From contig JAMPEH010000002.1 in the NCBI GenBank assembly GCA_023665245.1, positions 124,001-188,000 of the forward strand: a stretch of DNA of 64,000 nt, read 5' to 3'. The stretch comes from Muribaculaceae bacterium (GTDB lineage: Bacteria; Pseudomonadota; Alphaproteobacteria; Rs-D84). Both the position numbers and the translations under genes were made by a program. Position 1 is the first letter of the stretch; the number at the start of each line of letters is the position of its first letter. This document shows, piece by piece, positions 55,103 to 62,709 of the stretch. The notes beneath the pieces were generated by a model. It was not told where the DNA came from, did no database searches, and was given only the letters and a program-made list of their open reading frames with translations.

Positions 55103-55918
55103 ATGAACGATGACAACACCATGGATTTATTAGATTTGGATGACGGTGCGTCTATGGATGCATTGCCGGATGCTGCACCGTTTGCGGCGCCGCGCCCGAA
55201 AAAGCCGTGGTTGCTGTTGGGGATTGGTTTGTTGGTGATTGTTCTGGCAACCTATATAATTGTGCGCACGATTGGTGGCGATTCGTCTTCGTCAATGGAT
55301 GTTGATTTAGATGTGCCTGCAATTGTTGTTGATGGTGGTGATGCGGGATCGGTTATTGATGTGAATCCAAATGTTCGTCCAGATGTTGTGCCTGTTGACG
55401 TAAATGTTGCACCTGTGGCACCGTCTGTACCGGCCCAGCCCGATGTTGCGCAACCAAAACCACAACCACAGCCGACCGTACAGCCAAGACCATTACCACA
55501 ACCTGTGGCGGCCCCAAATGACGCTGGTGGTGTGCCGACACGTGTTGTCGAAGATAGAAAGGCTGTCACATTTAATCCAGACCGGCCGGCAACCACCGCC
55601 AAGCCAAAGCCTGCACCGAAAAAGGCGGCGCAGCCGGTCAAACCGAAACCTGCAAAAACAGTCGCGGCATCAAATGGCAGTTGGTATGTTCAATTCGGTT
55701 CATACAGTACACGCGCATTGGCGGAATCTGCACAAAATCAAATTCGTCGCGCACACAGTGCACTGTTCCAGGGAAAACAGTTTGTAATCTTGGCGGCGCA
55801 AATGGCAAATGGCCAAACACTGTACAGATTGCGTGTTGCGTTTGCAACGTCTGCGGATGCAAATGGATTCTGTCGCAATGCAAAGTCAGATGGCTTGGAT
55901 TGCTATGTCGCGAAATAA
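55103..55918 (+). CDS. SPOR-domain membrane protein
   Basis: 271 aa: acidic cytoplasmic N-terminus (about 1-33), one membrane segment (about 36-54), a long Pro/Val/Gln linker and a C-terminal SPOR domain (about 193-271, SWYVQFGSYSTRALAESAQ to YRLRVAFATSADANGFC). SPOR domains bind glycan strands stripped of stem peptides at the septum, so a role in division is likely. Followed by tatA after 12 bases. Confidence 0.9.
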   Translation: MNDDNTMDLLDLDDGASMDALPDAAPFAAPRPKKPWLLLGIGLLVIVLATYIIVRTIGGDSSSSMDVDLDVPAIVVDGGDAGSVIDVNPNVRPDVVPVDVNVAPVAPSVPAQPDVAQPKPQPQPTVQPRPLPQPVAAPNDAGGVPTRVVEDRKAVTFNPDRPATTAKPKPAPKKAAQPVKPKPAKTVAASNGSWYVQFGSYSTRALAESAQNQIRRAHSALFQGKQFVILAAQMANGQTLYRLRVAFATSADANGFCRNAKSDGLDCYVAK

Positions 55919-55930
55919 AAGGATAAAGAT

Positions 55931-56179
55931 ATGAGACCAGGTTGGACCGAAATAATATTAATTCTGATATTGGTTGTGATTCTGTTTGGGCACAACAAGA
56001 TTCCGGGCATGATGAAAAATTTGGCCGGTGGGATAAAGGTGTTTAAAAAAGAATTAAAAGAACCAGCCCGGGCCGATACAGAAAAAAAGCCGGCGGCAAA
56101 AAAGGTTGCTGTGAAAAAAGCGGCACCTAAAAAAGTGGTGGCGAAAAAGGAAACCGCCAAAAAAGTCGTAAAAAAATAA
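55931..56179 (+). CDS. tatA: Sec-independent translocase component TatA
   Basis: 82 aa. N-terminal membrane helix with PGWTEIILILILVVILFG, the FG-x-x-KIP hinge (FGHNKIPGMMKNLAGGIKVFKK) and an amphipathic helix, then a Lys/Ala-rich tail (KKAAPKKVVAKKETAKK). TatA forms the pore of the twin-arginine pathway. tatB and tatC are not adjacent; a terminator follows at once. Confidence 0.9.
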   Translation: MRPGWTEIILILILVVILFGHNKIPGMMKNLAGGIKVFKKELKEPARADTEKKPAAKKVAVKKAAPKKVVAKKETAKKVVKK

Positions 56180-56185
56180 AAGATA

Positions 56186-56214
56186 ATGTCGGGGGGGCAC
56201 CCCGATTTTTTTGT
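56186..56214 (+). terminator. terminator after tatA
   Basis: Stem TCGGGG / CCCCGA (56189-56206) followed by seven T. Confidence 0.88.
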
Positions 56215-56740
56215 TTTTATCATTACCACACATACCACGTCATACCGGTGGCGGCCGGCATCCAGTGCGCCGCAGGCAAATTATGTAAGTCCCATCCCTG
56301 TGCCGGGGGGGCAGGTATTGCCCCATGGGCAATATATCATAAATCAAAATGCGGCGGCGTGACCTGCCCCTTTGGGGCGGGGCAAGTTTTGTTTATGCGC
56401 GACGCGCATTAGCAAAACTGGGGTGGGGAAATATTTGTTATTTATACCTATCTTTCTGTGCCCCACCCAAGACTGCGTAAGGGCTGGCGCCCTAACTTTG
56501 TCTATCCCGCCCCGCAAGCGGGGCAGGTATTATCAGCATAAAGTAAATGTCACACTGTGGCAATAGCCACCCACGCAACACGTCGTGTGGGTGGTATCAG
56601 GCTGGTATCCATTGTGGTCTATAGAGTCCTAGCACTAGGAGAGTTGAAGAACACAGTGGACCCCGTTCTTCAACGGGGTGACGACAAGAGAGTAGAGGTG
56701 GATTATACATTAATAAAAACGTTTGGATGGTTGCGGCAAA
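56215..56740 (+). repeat. gene-poor stretch with palindromic interspersed repeats
   Basis: No convincing gene. It holds several GC-rich palindromes (GACCTGCCCC/GGGGCGGGGC near 56361-56385, CCGCCCC/GGGGCGG-type near 56506-56525, CCACCCACG/CGTGTGGGTGG near 56567-56593) and a repeat unit at about 56610-56700 with CCTAGCACTAGG (56628-56639) and hairpin CCCCGTTCTTCAACGGGG (56661-56678), ending ACGACAAGAGAG. The unit matches 7570-7650; both hairpin arms differ in step, so pairing is kept. Confidence 0.6.
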
Positions 56741-56778
56741 TATGATAAAATACAGTGTAATAAAACACGCGTGTATAA

Positions 56779-58611
56779 ATGAAAAAACTGTTAACCATTT
56801 TTAGTGTATTCTTGGTTTGTAATGGATTCTTTTGTTCGAATTCTTGGGCTGCGGGCAGTTGTAGATTACATCTTTGTAAAACAAATGAAGATACGTCTGA
56901 ATTATTGAGCAAAGATGGGCAAACAAAAAATAGTGATTTGGGGCTTGAAGATGCAGGCGATTTGAACGGACAACAGTGTTTTCATTGCGATGTAAATAAT
57001 ATGTGGGGTGGAGTTGGAGACGATGATTGTTCGCCTAATACACACGTTGCAACGATTAATTCTGATGGTACAAAAAGGTTGTTTTTGTGTGTTGACGATA
57101 GTGGCGATGATGATAGTTGGAAACAAGAAAATATAGACAATTTAGGTGTGTGTTCTGGTTCTGTATTACCGCGGTCGGGCATTAGTAATGCGGAGTGTAA
57201 ATTGACTGATAATGGTACAGAAATTAATGCATCACAAAAAGTATCGAGTCCATGTTTAATGTGTAATTGTATTTCTGGGTACAAGGCTGAGGGTGGCACC
57301 TGTGTTCTTGATACATCTGGCAAAGATGTATGTGAAAATGCGCCGAGTTATGGAAACTGGAATGGCAGTACCTGTATATGCAATAAAGATGGTCAAAAGG
57401 ATAAAGACCCGGGGAAAACTTGTGAGTGCCAGTCGGGATTAGAATTTGATGTGGGGGAAAATAAATGTGTTGATCCAAATCAGGGTGATAAAGACAAGTG
57501 TAGAGATAGTGGCGGTGAATGGAAAGATGATGTAAATCCTGCTGTATGTGTTTGCAGCACGACCCTGGGATTTAATGAAACACCGGTTGATGGCAAGTGT
57601 GTATGTGCAAATGCGTCAGATGAAACGTATGATGGTACCCGTTGCGTCGCGACGGATCAGGCGATATGTACAAATTCTGGTGGGGACTGGGATGGTGATG
57701 AATGTACGTGTGATTCAAATAAACACCTGAAAAAGGTAAGGGGTGTGACACCAGAACGATGCGAGTGTGAAGACAATAACCGTTATGAATATTATCCAGA
57801 CAAGAAGATGGGATGTAAATTAACACCACAGGCACAATTGGAAGAAAATACGTATGAGGTTTTGAAAAACAATTGCAATGATACGGGTGGCGTATGGTCG
57901 GGCGACCGTACGAATCCAAATTCATGGGAATGCAAATGTGATGCGGCAAATGGCCTGCGTACCGAAAATAATATTTGTGTTTGTCTGGATATGTATGAAC
58001 GTTCAAAATCAGAGCCCAAAAAATGTGAATTGACGGATGCTGCCATGGCAAAGGACAATTGTGATGATGCACGTGATGCAGGTGAAAACGTTGAATGGGT
58101 TGATGTCGGAAACAGCAGTTATTGCCGGTGTTTAGGGGCGGGCGATTTGTACTATGATTCAAAGACACAAAAGTGTATTTCGCGTGACGCCCAGTGGTGC
58201 GCAAAAATCCCCGGTGCACATATTATAAATGGCAAATGTGTTTGCAAGGCAACTGGCACGGGGCCGGTTAATGGTCGGTGCCCAACGTCGGGGGGGGGCA
58301 GTGGTAAAACGCCGGCCCAGTCGGATACGACGTCCACCAAGGATGAAATCAAGAAAAAGTATGACGCATTAGCGGGTATATCCAGCAAGTGGCAAAAAAG
58401 TCACTGGAAAACAGCCAGTGGTAATTTCAATGGGGCGCGCCTGGCATCCGATTCGGTGGCGGGTGTTGTGTTGGGCACGGTTGGCGGTGTAATTACCAGT
58501 AATGTGATAAAGAAAAACCAGGTGCGTGGTGGGTTTGAAGATTTGCGCTGTGTAATTGGTGGCCAGACGGTTGCCGATTGGGGTGATCAATTTATGGTTG
58601 GCGTGCAATAG
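56779..58611 (+). CDS. large Cys-rich secreted surface protein
   Basis: 610 aa with a signal peptide (about 1-24, ending SWA-AG). Residues 25-515 hold dozens of cysteines in EGF/knottin-like spacings (CICNKDGQK, CVCSTTLGF, CECEDNN), with Asp/Asn/Gly-rich loops that might bind calcium. A Gly/Ser-Thr joint (about 505-525) leads to a C-terminal module of about 90 residues: KKKYDALAGISSKW, SHWKTASGNFNGARLASD, then a hydrophobic Gly-zipper-like stretch (VAGVVLGTVGGVITSNVI) and FEDLRCVIGG. The same module ends the next gene. Probably exported and surface-attached; function unknown. Confidence 0.78.
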   Translation: MKKLLTIFSVFLVCNGFFCSNSWAAGSCRLHLCKTNEDTSELLSKDGQTKNSDLGLEDAGDLNGQQCFHCDVNNMWGGVGDDDCSPNTHVATINSDGTKRLFLCVDDSGDDDSWKQENIDNLGVCSGSVLPRSGISNAECKLTDNGTEINASQKVSSPCLMCNCISGYKAEGGTCVLDTSGKDVCENAPSYGNWNGSTCICNKDGQKDKDPGKTCECQSGLEFDVGENKCVDPNQGDKDKCRDSGGEWKDDVNPAVCVCSTTLGFNETPVDGKCVCANASDETYDGTRCVATDQAICTNSGGDWDGDECTCDSNKHLKKVRGVTPERCECEDNNRYEYYPDKKMGCKLTPQAQLEENTYEVLKNNCNDTGGVWSGDRTNPNSWECKCDAANGLRTENNICVCLDMYERSKSEPKKCELTDAAMAKDNCDDARDAGENVEWVDVGNSSYCRCLGAGDLYYDSKTQKCISRDAQWCAKIPGAHIINGKCVCKATGTGPVNGRCPTSGGGSGKTPAQSDTTSTKDEIKKKYDALAGISSKWQKSHWKTASGNFNGARLASDSVAGVVLGTVGGVITSNVIKKNQVRGGFEDLRCVIGGQTVADWGDQFMVGVQ

Positions 58612-58626
58612 GCATTGGGGATATTT

Positions 58627-59736
58627 ATGAAGAAAATATTTGTTATTTTTATACTTGCGATATTGATGCCATGTGCGTCCGTATGGGCGGCGACGGTGGG
58701 TGCGGGATGCTCGTATCGGGTGGCCGACGATATGGTTGATGGCGAATCAAGAGATGTACCGTGTCGTGATTTAAAAATACCAAATGCCAAACAATGTTTT
58801 GTTTATTGTGAAAAGGGTATGGTGTACAAAGGGCTGCGCGACTGTAATTCAGGATGGTTCAGATTGGAACCTGTGTCGGGTGTAGATGGCATGTTTGAAA
58901 AATGCGGTTCACTGAAAGAGGCATGCGAATCATATGATTCAAAAAATTCCGGGGCAAGCTGGGATAATGTTTATAATACGTGCGTGTGTCCCGGCAACAG
59001 TTATGCGTGGAATAAAAATACCATGCGGTGTGAAAAATCTGACGAATATACGAAATGCAACGCGGTGTCTGGTGCCGAATGGGACCCACAGGGCGGATAT
59101 TGCTGGTGCAAGGATGCCGATAAACTATGGTACAATGGGGGATGTCATACGCGTTCTGAAAAATTGACGTGTGACGATATTATTAGAAATTTAACCAGTG
59201 TCTATCGTGGCAGTATTCGTTGGAATTCGCCGGGTACGCGGTGCGAGTGTGTGGCGGGTAAAATTGCCGCCGATGGTGAAAAAATAGAAAATCCGGATGA
59301 TTACTATATCGGTTATATTTGGGACTATGTGTATATTGATGCTGATGGGGTTGAACAGACAAAGCGTATTGATGGAACAGTATGTTATTTAAAAGATTCT
59401 GTATCGTATCGTCGTGGTGTGGGGCGGATTGCGGATTCGGATACAACCCAAAAAACGCGTAAAAATATCAAGGAAAAGTATGACGCACTGGCGGGTATAT
59501 CCAAGGATTGGGAGAAAAAGAAAAGTCACTGGAAGACTGCAAGTGGTAATTTTAATGGGGCGCGCCTGGCGTCCGATTCGGTGGCGGGCGTTGTATTGGG
59601 CACGGTTGGCGGTGTGATTACCAGTAATGTGATAAAGAAAAACCAGATTAAGGGCGGTTTTGAAGATTTAAATTGTACGATTGGTGGGCAACGCGTTGCC
59701 GACTATAACGACCAATTCAGTGTCGGTATTCAATAA
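58627..59736 (+). CDS. Cys-rich secreted surface protein, paralogue
   Basis: 369 aa from ATG 58627 (GGGGA upstream; a TTG at 58615 lies before that site and is less likely). Signal peptide about 1-20 (ends VWA-AT). Cys-rich middle with EGF-like spacings and three CxC-type pairs, then the same C-terminal module as its neighbour (about 278-369), nearly identical even at DNA level (58420-58520 against 59540-59640). Gap to the previous gene is 15 bases. A tandem duplication with conserved anchor and diverged ectodomain is the simplest reading. Confidence 0.78.
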   Translation: MKKIFVIFILAILMPCASVWAATVGAGCSYRVADDMVDGESRDVPCRDLKIPNAKQCFVYCEKGMVYKGLRDCNSGWFRLEPVSGVDGMFEKCGSLKEACESYDSKNSGASWDNVYNTCVCPGNSYAWNKNTMRCEKSDEYTKCNAVSGAEWDPQGGYCWCKDADKLWYNGGCHTRSEKLTCDDIIRNLTSVYRGSIRWNSPGTRCECVAGKIAADGEKIENPDDYYIGYIWDYVYIDADGVEQTKRIDGTVCYLKDSVSYRRGVGRIADSDTTQKTRKNIKEKYDALAGISKDWEKKKSHWKTASGNFNGARLASDSVAGVVLGTVGGVITSNVIKKNQIKGGFEDLNCTIGGQRVADYNDQFSVGIQ

Positions 59737-59743
59737 GTAATAA

Positions 59744-59770
59744 AAAAACGGGGCAATTGCCCCGTTCTTT
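59744..59770. terminator. terminator between surface gene and dksA
   Basis: Perfect stem ACGGGGCAA / TTGCCCCGT (59748-59765) with A run before and T-rich tail after. Confidence 0.85.
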
Positions 59771-60198
59771 TATTTACGCTGTTCGTATTCTTCTTGTTCT
59801 TCCACGGTCATTGTGGCCAAGGGCCGCGCCAGCATACGTTGCAGGCCAATTTCTTCGCCGGATACAATGCTGTATCCAAATGTGCCGTTTTCTAATCTGT
59901 CCAGTGCGCTGTTTATTTTGCGCAACAGATTATTATCACGTTCTGACATGCGCAGATTCATTGTGATTTCTTGTTCATAGACGGCGTTGTCCGAATCGTC
60001 GCCGACACCGGCGGCCTCGGTCTTTTCGGCCAAGCGCACTGCACTTAATACAGAATCACTGTCTTGGGTTAATTCTGCCTTTTGCGCAGATAACAGTTGA
60101 TAAAAATACGCCTTGTGCATAGGGCACATATAAGGTTCTGATTTTTTTGGCGTATATTTTGGCGCCAGTTCTATTTTCTTGTAATCTTCGGTGGCCAT
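59770..60198 (-). CDS. dksA: DksA-family protein without zinc cysteines
   Basis: 142 aa. The coiled-coil part (about 35-105, with the tip acidic residues near DDSDNA) and the C-terminal globule GTFGYSIVSGEEIGLQRMLARP match DksA, which binds in the RNA polymerase secondary channel and acts with ppGpp. The four zinc Cys of E. coli DksA are here S110, S113, T131 and E134, so the zinc finger is absent. Similar Cys-poor forms exist in other bacteria and can be redox-insensitive. Follows trxA closely on the same strand. Confidence 0.88.
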   Translation of the reverse strand: MATEDYKKIELAPKYTPKKSEPYMCPMHKAYFYQLLSAQKAELTQDSDSVLSAVRLAEKTEAAGVGDDSDNAVYEQEITMNLRMSERDNNLLRKINSALDRLENGTFGYSIVSGEEIGLQRMLARPLATMTVEEQEEYEQRK

Positions 60199-60202
60199 TT
60201 TA

Positions 60203-60520
60203 TTACCCTTTTAGTTCATTTATCCATTGTATTAATGTGTCTGCATCCATCAGGCCTGCACGTGCTTCGACCAATTCGCCGTTTTTAAATGCCAAGACGC
60301 TGGGGATGCTGCGTATGCCGTATTGGGCCGGAATGCGACGGTTTGCGTCATCGATTTCAAATTTTACAAATTTTACATCTGATACCTGATTTGATACTTG
60401 TTCAAATATTGGGCCAAACATACGGCATGGGCCGCACCATACTGCCCAAAAATCGACCAATGTTAATCCATTGCCAATTAATGATACGAAATTTGTGTCG
60501 TTTGCGTGTTCCAAAGCCAT
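60203..60520 (-). CDS. trxA: thioredoxin
   Basis: 105 aa with active site WCGPCR in VDFWAVWCGPCRMF and the cis-Pro region RSIPSVLAFKNGE. AAGGAG lies 7 bases before the ATG. Reduced by TrxB (20881). Four bases separate its stop from dksA, so they form a two-gene operon; divergent from sufS. Confidence 0.95.
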   Translation of the reverse strand: MALEHANDTNFVSLIGNGLTLVDFWAVWCGPCRMFGPIFEQVSNQVSDVKFVKFEIDDANRRIPAQYGIRSIPSVLAFKNGELVEARAGLMDADTLIQWINELKG

Positions 60521-60538
60521 CTTTTTCTCCTTCCTTGG

Positions 60539-60566
60539 TTGATATTTTTATCGAGTGTATTATAAT
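60539..60566 (+). promoter_or_regulatory. sufS promoter
   Basis: TTGATA, 16-base spacer, TATAAT; start codon 29 bases later. Confidence 0.6.
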
Positions 60567-60594
60567 CAGCATAAAAAGCAAGAGAAATCATAAA

Positions 60595-61704
60595 ATGAAT
60601 AAAATCATATACTTAGATGCCACGGCCAGCAGTTTAAAGCCGACCACGGTGATTGATGCAGAAATGGATTTTTTGCGTGATGGGTATGCAAATGCCGGGC
60701 GCGGGGTCTGTGCGCGTGCGGCGGCGGTGGATGCAATGCTGGGGGATGCACGTCGCGCAATGGCTGAATTTTTAAATGCGGATGTTAATCAGGTTGTTTT
60801 TACATCGGGTGCGACAGATGGACTGAATCGCGTGGTAAACCTGGCGCGTCAAATGGTGCCTGTTGCGCATCCTGTGGTGTGTGTGTCTGATTTAGACCAT
60901 CATAGTGCGCGTTTGCCGTGGGAAAATCTGGCAGCAAATGGCGGGGCAGATATTGTTGTTGCGGCACTGGATGATAAATATAATATTGATATAAGTCGTG
61001 TGCCGTATTCAGACATTATGGTTATAACGGCGATGAGTAATGTAATTGGCGTACCCCAAGATGTCGCGGCGATAATTCGTGCGGCCCGTGCTAAAAATCC
61101 AAATGTTGTGACGATTGTTGATGCGGCCCAGTATGCGGCACACCACGCAATTGATGTTAAAAAATGGGGATGTGATTTTCTGTGTTTATCAGGACACAAG
61201 ATTGGTGCGGATACAGGTCTGGGGGTGATGTATATTCGCGCGGCGGATACTTTGTCGCCTGATAAATTTGGTGGTGGCATGGTGATGCGTCTGGATAGGG
61301 AACAAATTATTGCGGCCCCGGCGCCCGACCGGTTTGAGGCCGGAACATTACCATTGACCCAGATTGCGGGATTGCGTCCTGCACTAGAATATATGTCACA
61401 GTATCGTGTAAATCAGAATTTGGTTGAATATTTATATGATGCGCTATTAAATATTCCGCGGATAAAGATTGTCAGTCCACGTGGGGCGGTGCTGGTATCT
61501 TTTGTAATTGATGGTATGCATGTGTTGGATTTTGGCGCATTGGTTGGTGCGCATGGCGTCTGTATTCGTGTAGGTAATATGTGTGCAACATGGATTCATC
61601 GCGCCCTGGGGGTGCCGGGCACGGCGCGGATATCATTTGGGCCATGGAACACAATTGATGATGTAGAATACGTGGTTGATGTTATTAAGAAATTGGTGAA
61701 ATAA
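60595..61704 (+). CDS. sufS: cysteine desulfurase SufS
   Basis: 369 aa from ATG 60595; the frame is open further upstream but that region is the trxA gene on the other strand. Class V aminotransferase fold with YLDATASSLKPTTV, the PLP lysine in SGHKIGADTGLGVMY and the Cys of the mobile loop in GNMCATWIH. Liberates sulfur from cysteine for Fe-S clusters, handing it to SufE encoded two genes on. Operon sufS-sufT-sufE. Confidence 0.93.
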   Translation: MNKIIYLDATASSLKPTTVIDAEMDFLRDGYANAGRGVCARAAAVDAMLGDARRAMAEFLNADVNQVVFTSGATDGLNRVVNLARQMVPVAHPVVCVSDLDHHSARLPWENLAANGGADIVVAALDDKYNIDISRVPYSDIMVITAMSNVIGVPQDVAAIIRAARAKNPNVVTIVDAAQYAAHHAIDVKKWGCDFLCLSGHKIGADTGLGVMYIRAADTLSPDKFGGGMVMRLDREQIIAAPAPDRFEAGTLPLTQIAGLRPALEYMSQYRVNQNLVEYLYDALLNIPRIKIVSPRGAVLVSFVIDGMHVLDFGALVGAHGVCIRVGNMCATWIHRALGVPGTARISFGPWNTIDDVEYVVDVIKKLVK

Positions 61705-62019
61705 ATGGCATTTTCAAAGCAAGATATTATTAATGCATTACAGACTGTCTATGACCCGGAAATACCGGTAAATATCTGGGATTTGGGATTGGTATATGAT
61801 ATTGCGATTAATACGGATAATGTTGTTATAACAATGACGTTTACCAGTCCGACATGTCCTATGATGGAAGAATTGCTGGCCCAGGTAAAATCAGTTGTTG
61901 AAGATGTTGTGCGTCCTATGCCGGTGCGTGTAGATTTGGTATGGGAACCAGCATGGGATTTATCACGGATGTCGGATGCGGCGCGTTTAGATTTGGATTT
62001 AACATCACAAGGGTGGTAG
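61705..62019 (+). CDS. sufT: Fe-S assembly protein SufT-like (DUF59/MIP18)
   Basis: 104 aa. DPEIPVNIWDLGLVYDI and the conserved TSPTCPMMEELLAQV with the DUF59 cysteine are typical. SufT-type proteins aid maturation of Fe-S proteins. Its ATG follows the sufS stop directly. It lacks the longer N-terminal part of classical SufT. Confidence 0.88.
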   Translation: MAFSKQDIINALQTVYDPEIPVNIWDLGLVYDIAINTDNVVITMTFTSPTCPMMEELLAQVKSVVEDVVRPMPVRVDLVWEPAWDLSRMSDAARLDLDLTSQGW

Positions 62020-62022
62020 GCG

Positions 62023-62385
62023 ATGACATACGATGAAATGAAGCGTAATTTGGATATGATAGATGAACCGGTTGATAAACTGGAAATGGTTATGGATTTT
62101 GGTGCGCAATTGCCGCCTGTGCCGAACGATGCGGTGTGCAGTGATATTGTTGGATGCGCATCACGTGTGCAAATTTGCAGGGCGGGCAATCGATTTTATG
62201 CCGTGGCGGATTCTGCGCTGGTGCGCGGGATTGTCGCGATTTTAATCGCGATTGTTGATGGGTGTGCGCCGGATGAAATTCGCAAAATGGATTTGGCAGG
62301 GATGTTTGCGGATTTAAATATAAACCTGGGGGCGGGGCGATTGAACGGTGTTAATTCTATGATTCGTTTTTTGCAAAATTTATGA
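62023..62385 (+). CDS. sufE: sulfur acceptor SufE
   Basis: 120 aa. The acceptor loop is IVGCASRVQI (usual GCqSxVWl), with the sulfur-carrying Cys near residue 44. Other family features such as ARLNGVNSMI (here GRLNGVNSMI) are present. Works with SufS; three bases follow sufT, so the three are one operon. sufBCD are not in the window. Confidence 0.92.
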   Translation: MTYDEMKRNLDMIDEPVDKLEMVMDFGAQLPPVPNDAVCSDIVGCASRVQICRAGNRFYAVADSALVRGIVAILIAIVDGCAPDEIRKMDLAGMFADLNINLGAGRLNGVNSMIRFLQNL

Positions 62386-62412
62386 TAAACTGATGTATCA
62401 GGGAATGTGGTG

Positions 62413-62709
62413 ATGAACGAAGATATAAAAATGTTTCATATCAGTTTATGGATGCTGGGGGCGGTGGCGATGTTGACTGTGGCGTTGCAGGTATGTTATC
62501 GAACCCAGGATAGGGCACGTGCCCGTGTGCGCAGTCAAATCGTTCAGACCCAACAGGAAATTGCCGCCCGCCAGGCGAATTTTGCATCGTATGTGCGGCC
62601 AGAAATTCTGCGAAATTTAGTTGTGACGATTTCGCCAAAATCAGAAGTAATCAGTTTTCAAAAATCTGTACAGATTGGTGATTTAAAAATGCGCGGGGTG
62701 CGTGAATAA
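62413..62709 (+). CDS. FtsL-like division protein
   Basis: 98 aa from ATG 62413. Short N-terminus, one membrane segment (about 8-28), then a helical, Arg/Gln-rich stretch (RARARVRSQIVQTQQEIAARQ) able to form a coiled coil, the FtsL layout. Its stop overlaps the ATG of ftsI, the position ftsL usually holds. FtsL sequences diverge, so the call rests on layout and place. Confidence 0.7.
   Translation: MNEDIKMFHISLWMLGAVAMLTVALQVCYRTQDRARARVRSQIVQTQQEIAARQANFASYVRPEILRNLVVTISPKSEVISFQKSVQIGDLKMRGVRE

Noticed and set aside
60289..60594. Long N-terminal extension of the sufS frame
   Set aside because: Lies over trxA on the opposite strand and upstream of the predicted sufS promoter; SufS starts naturally at 60595.
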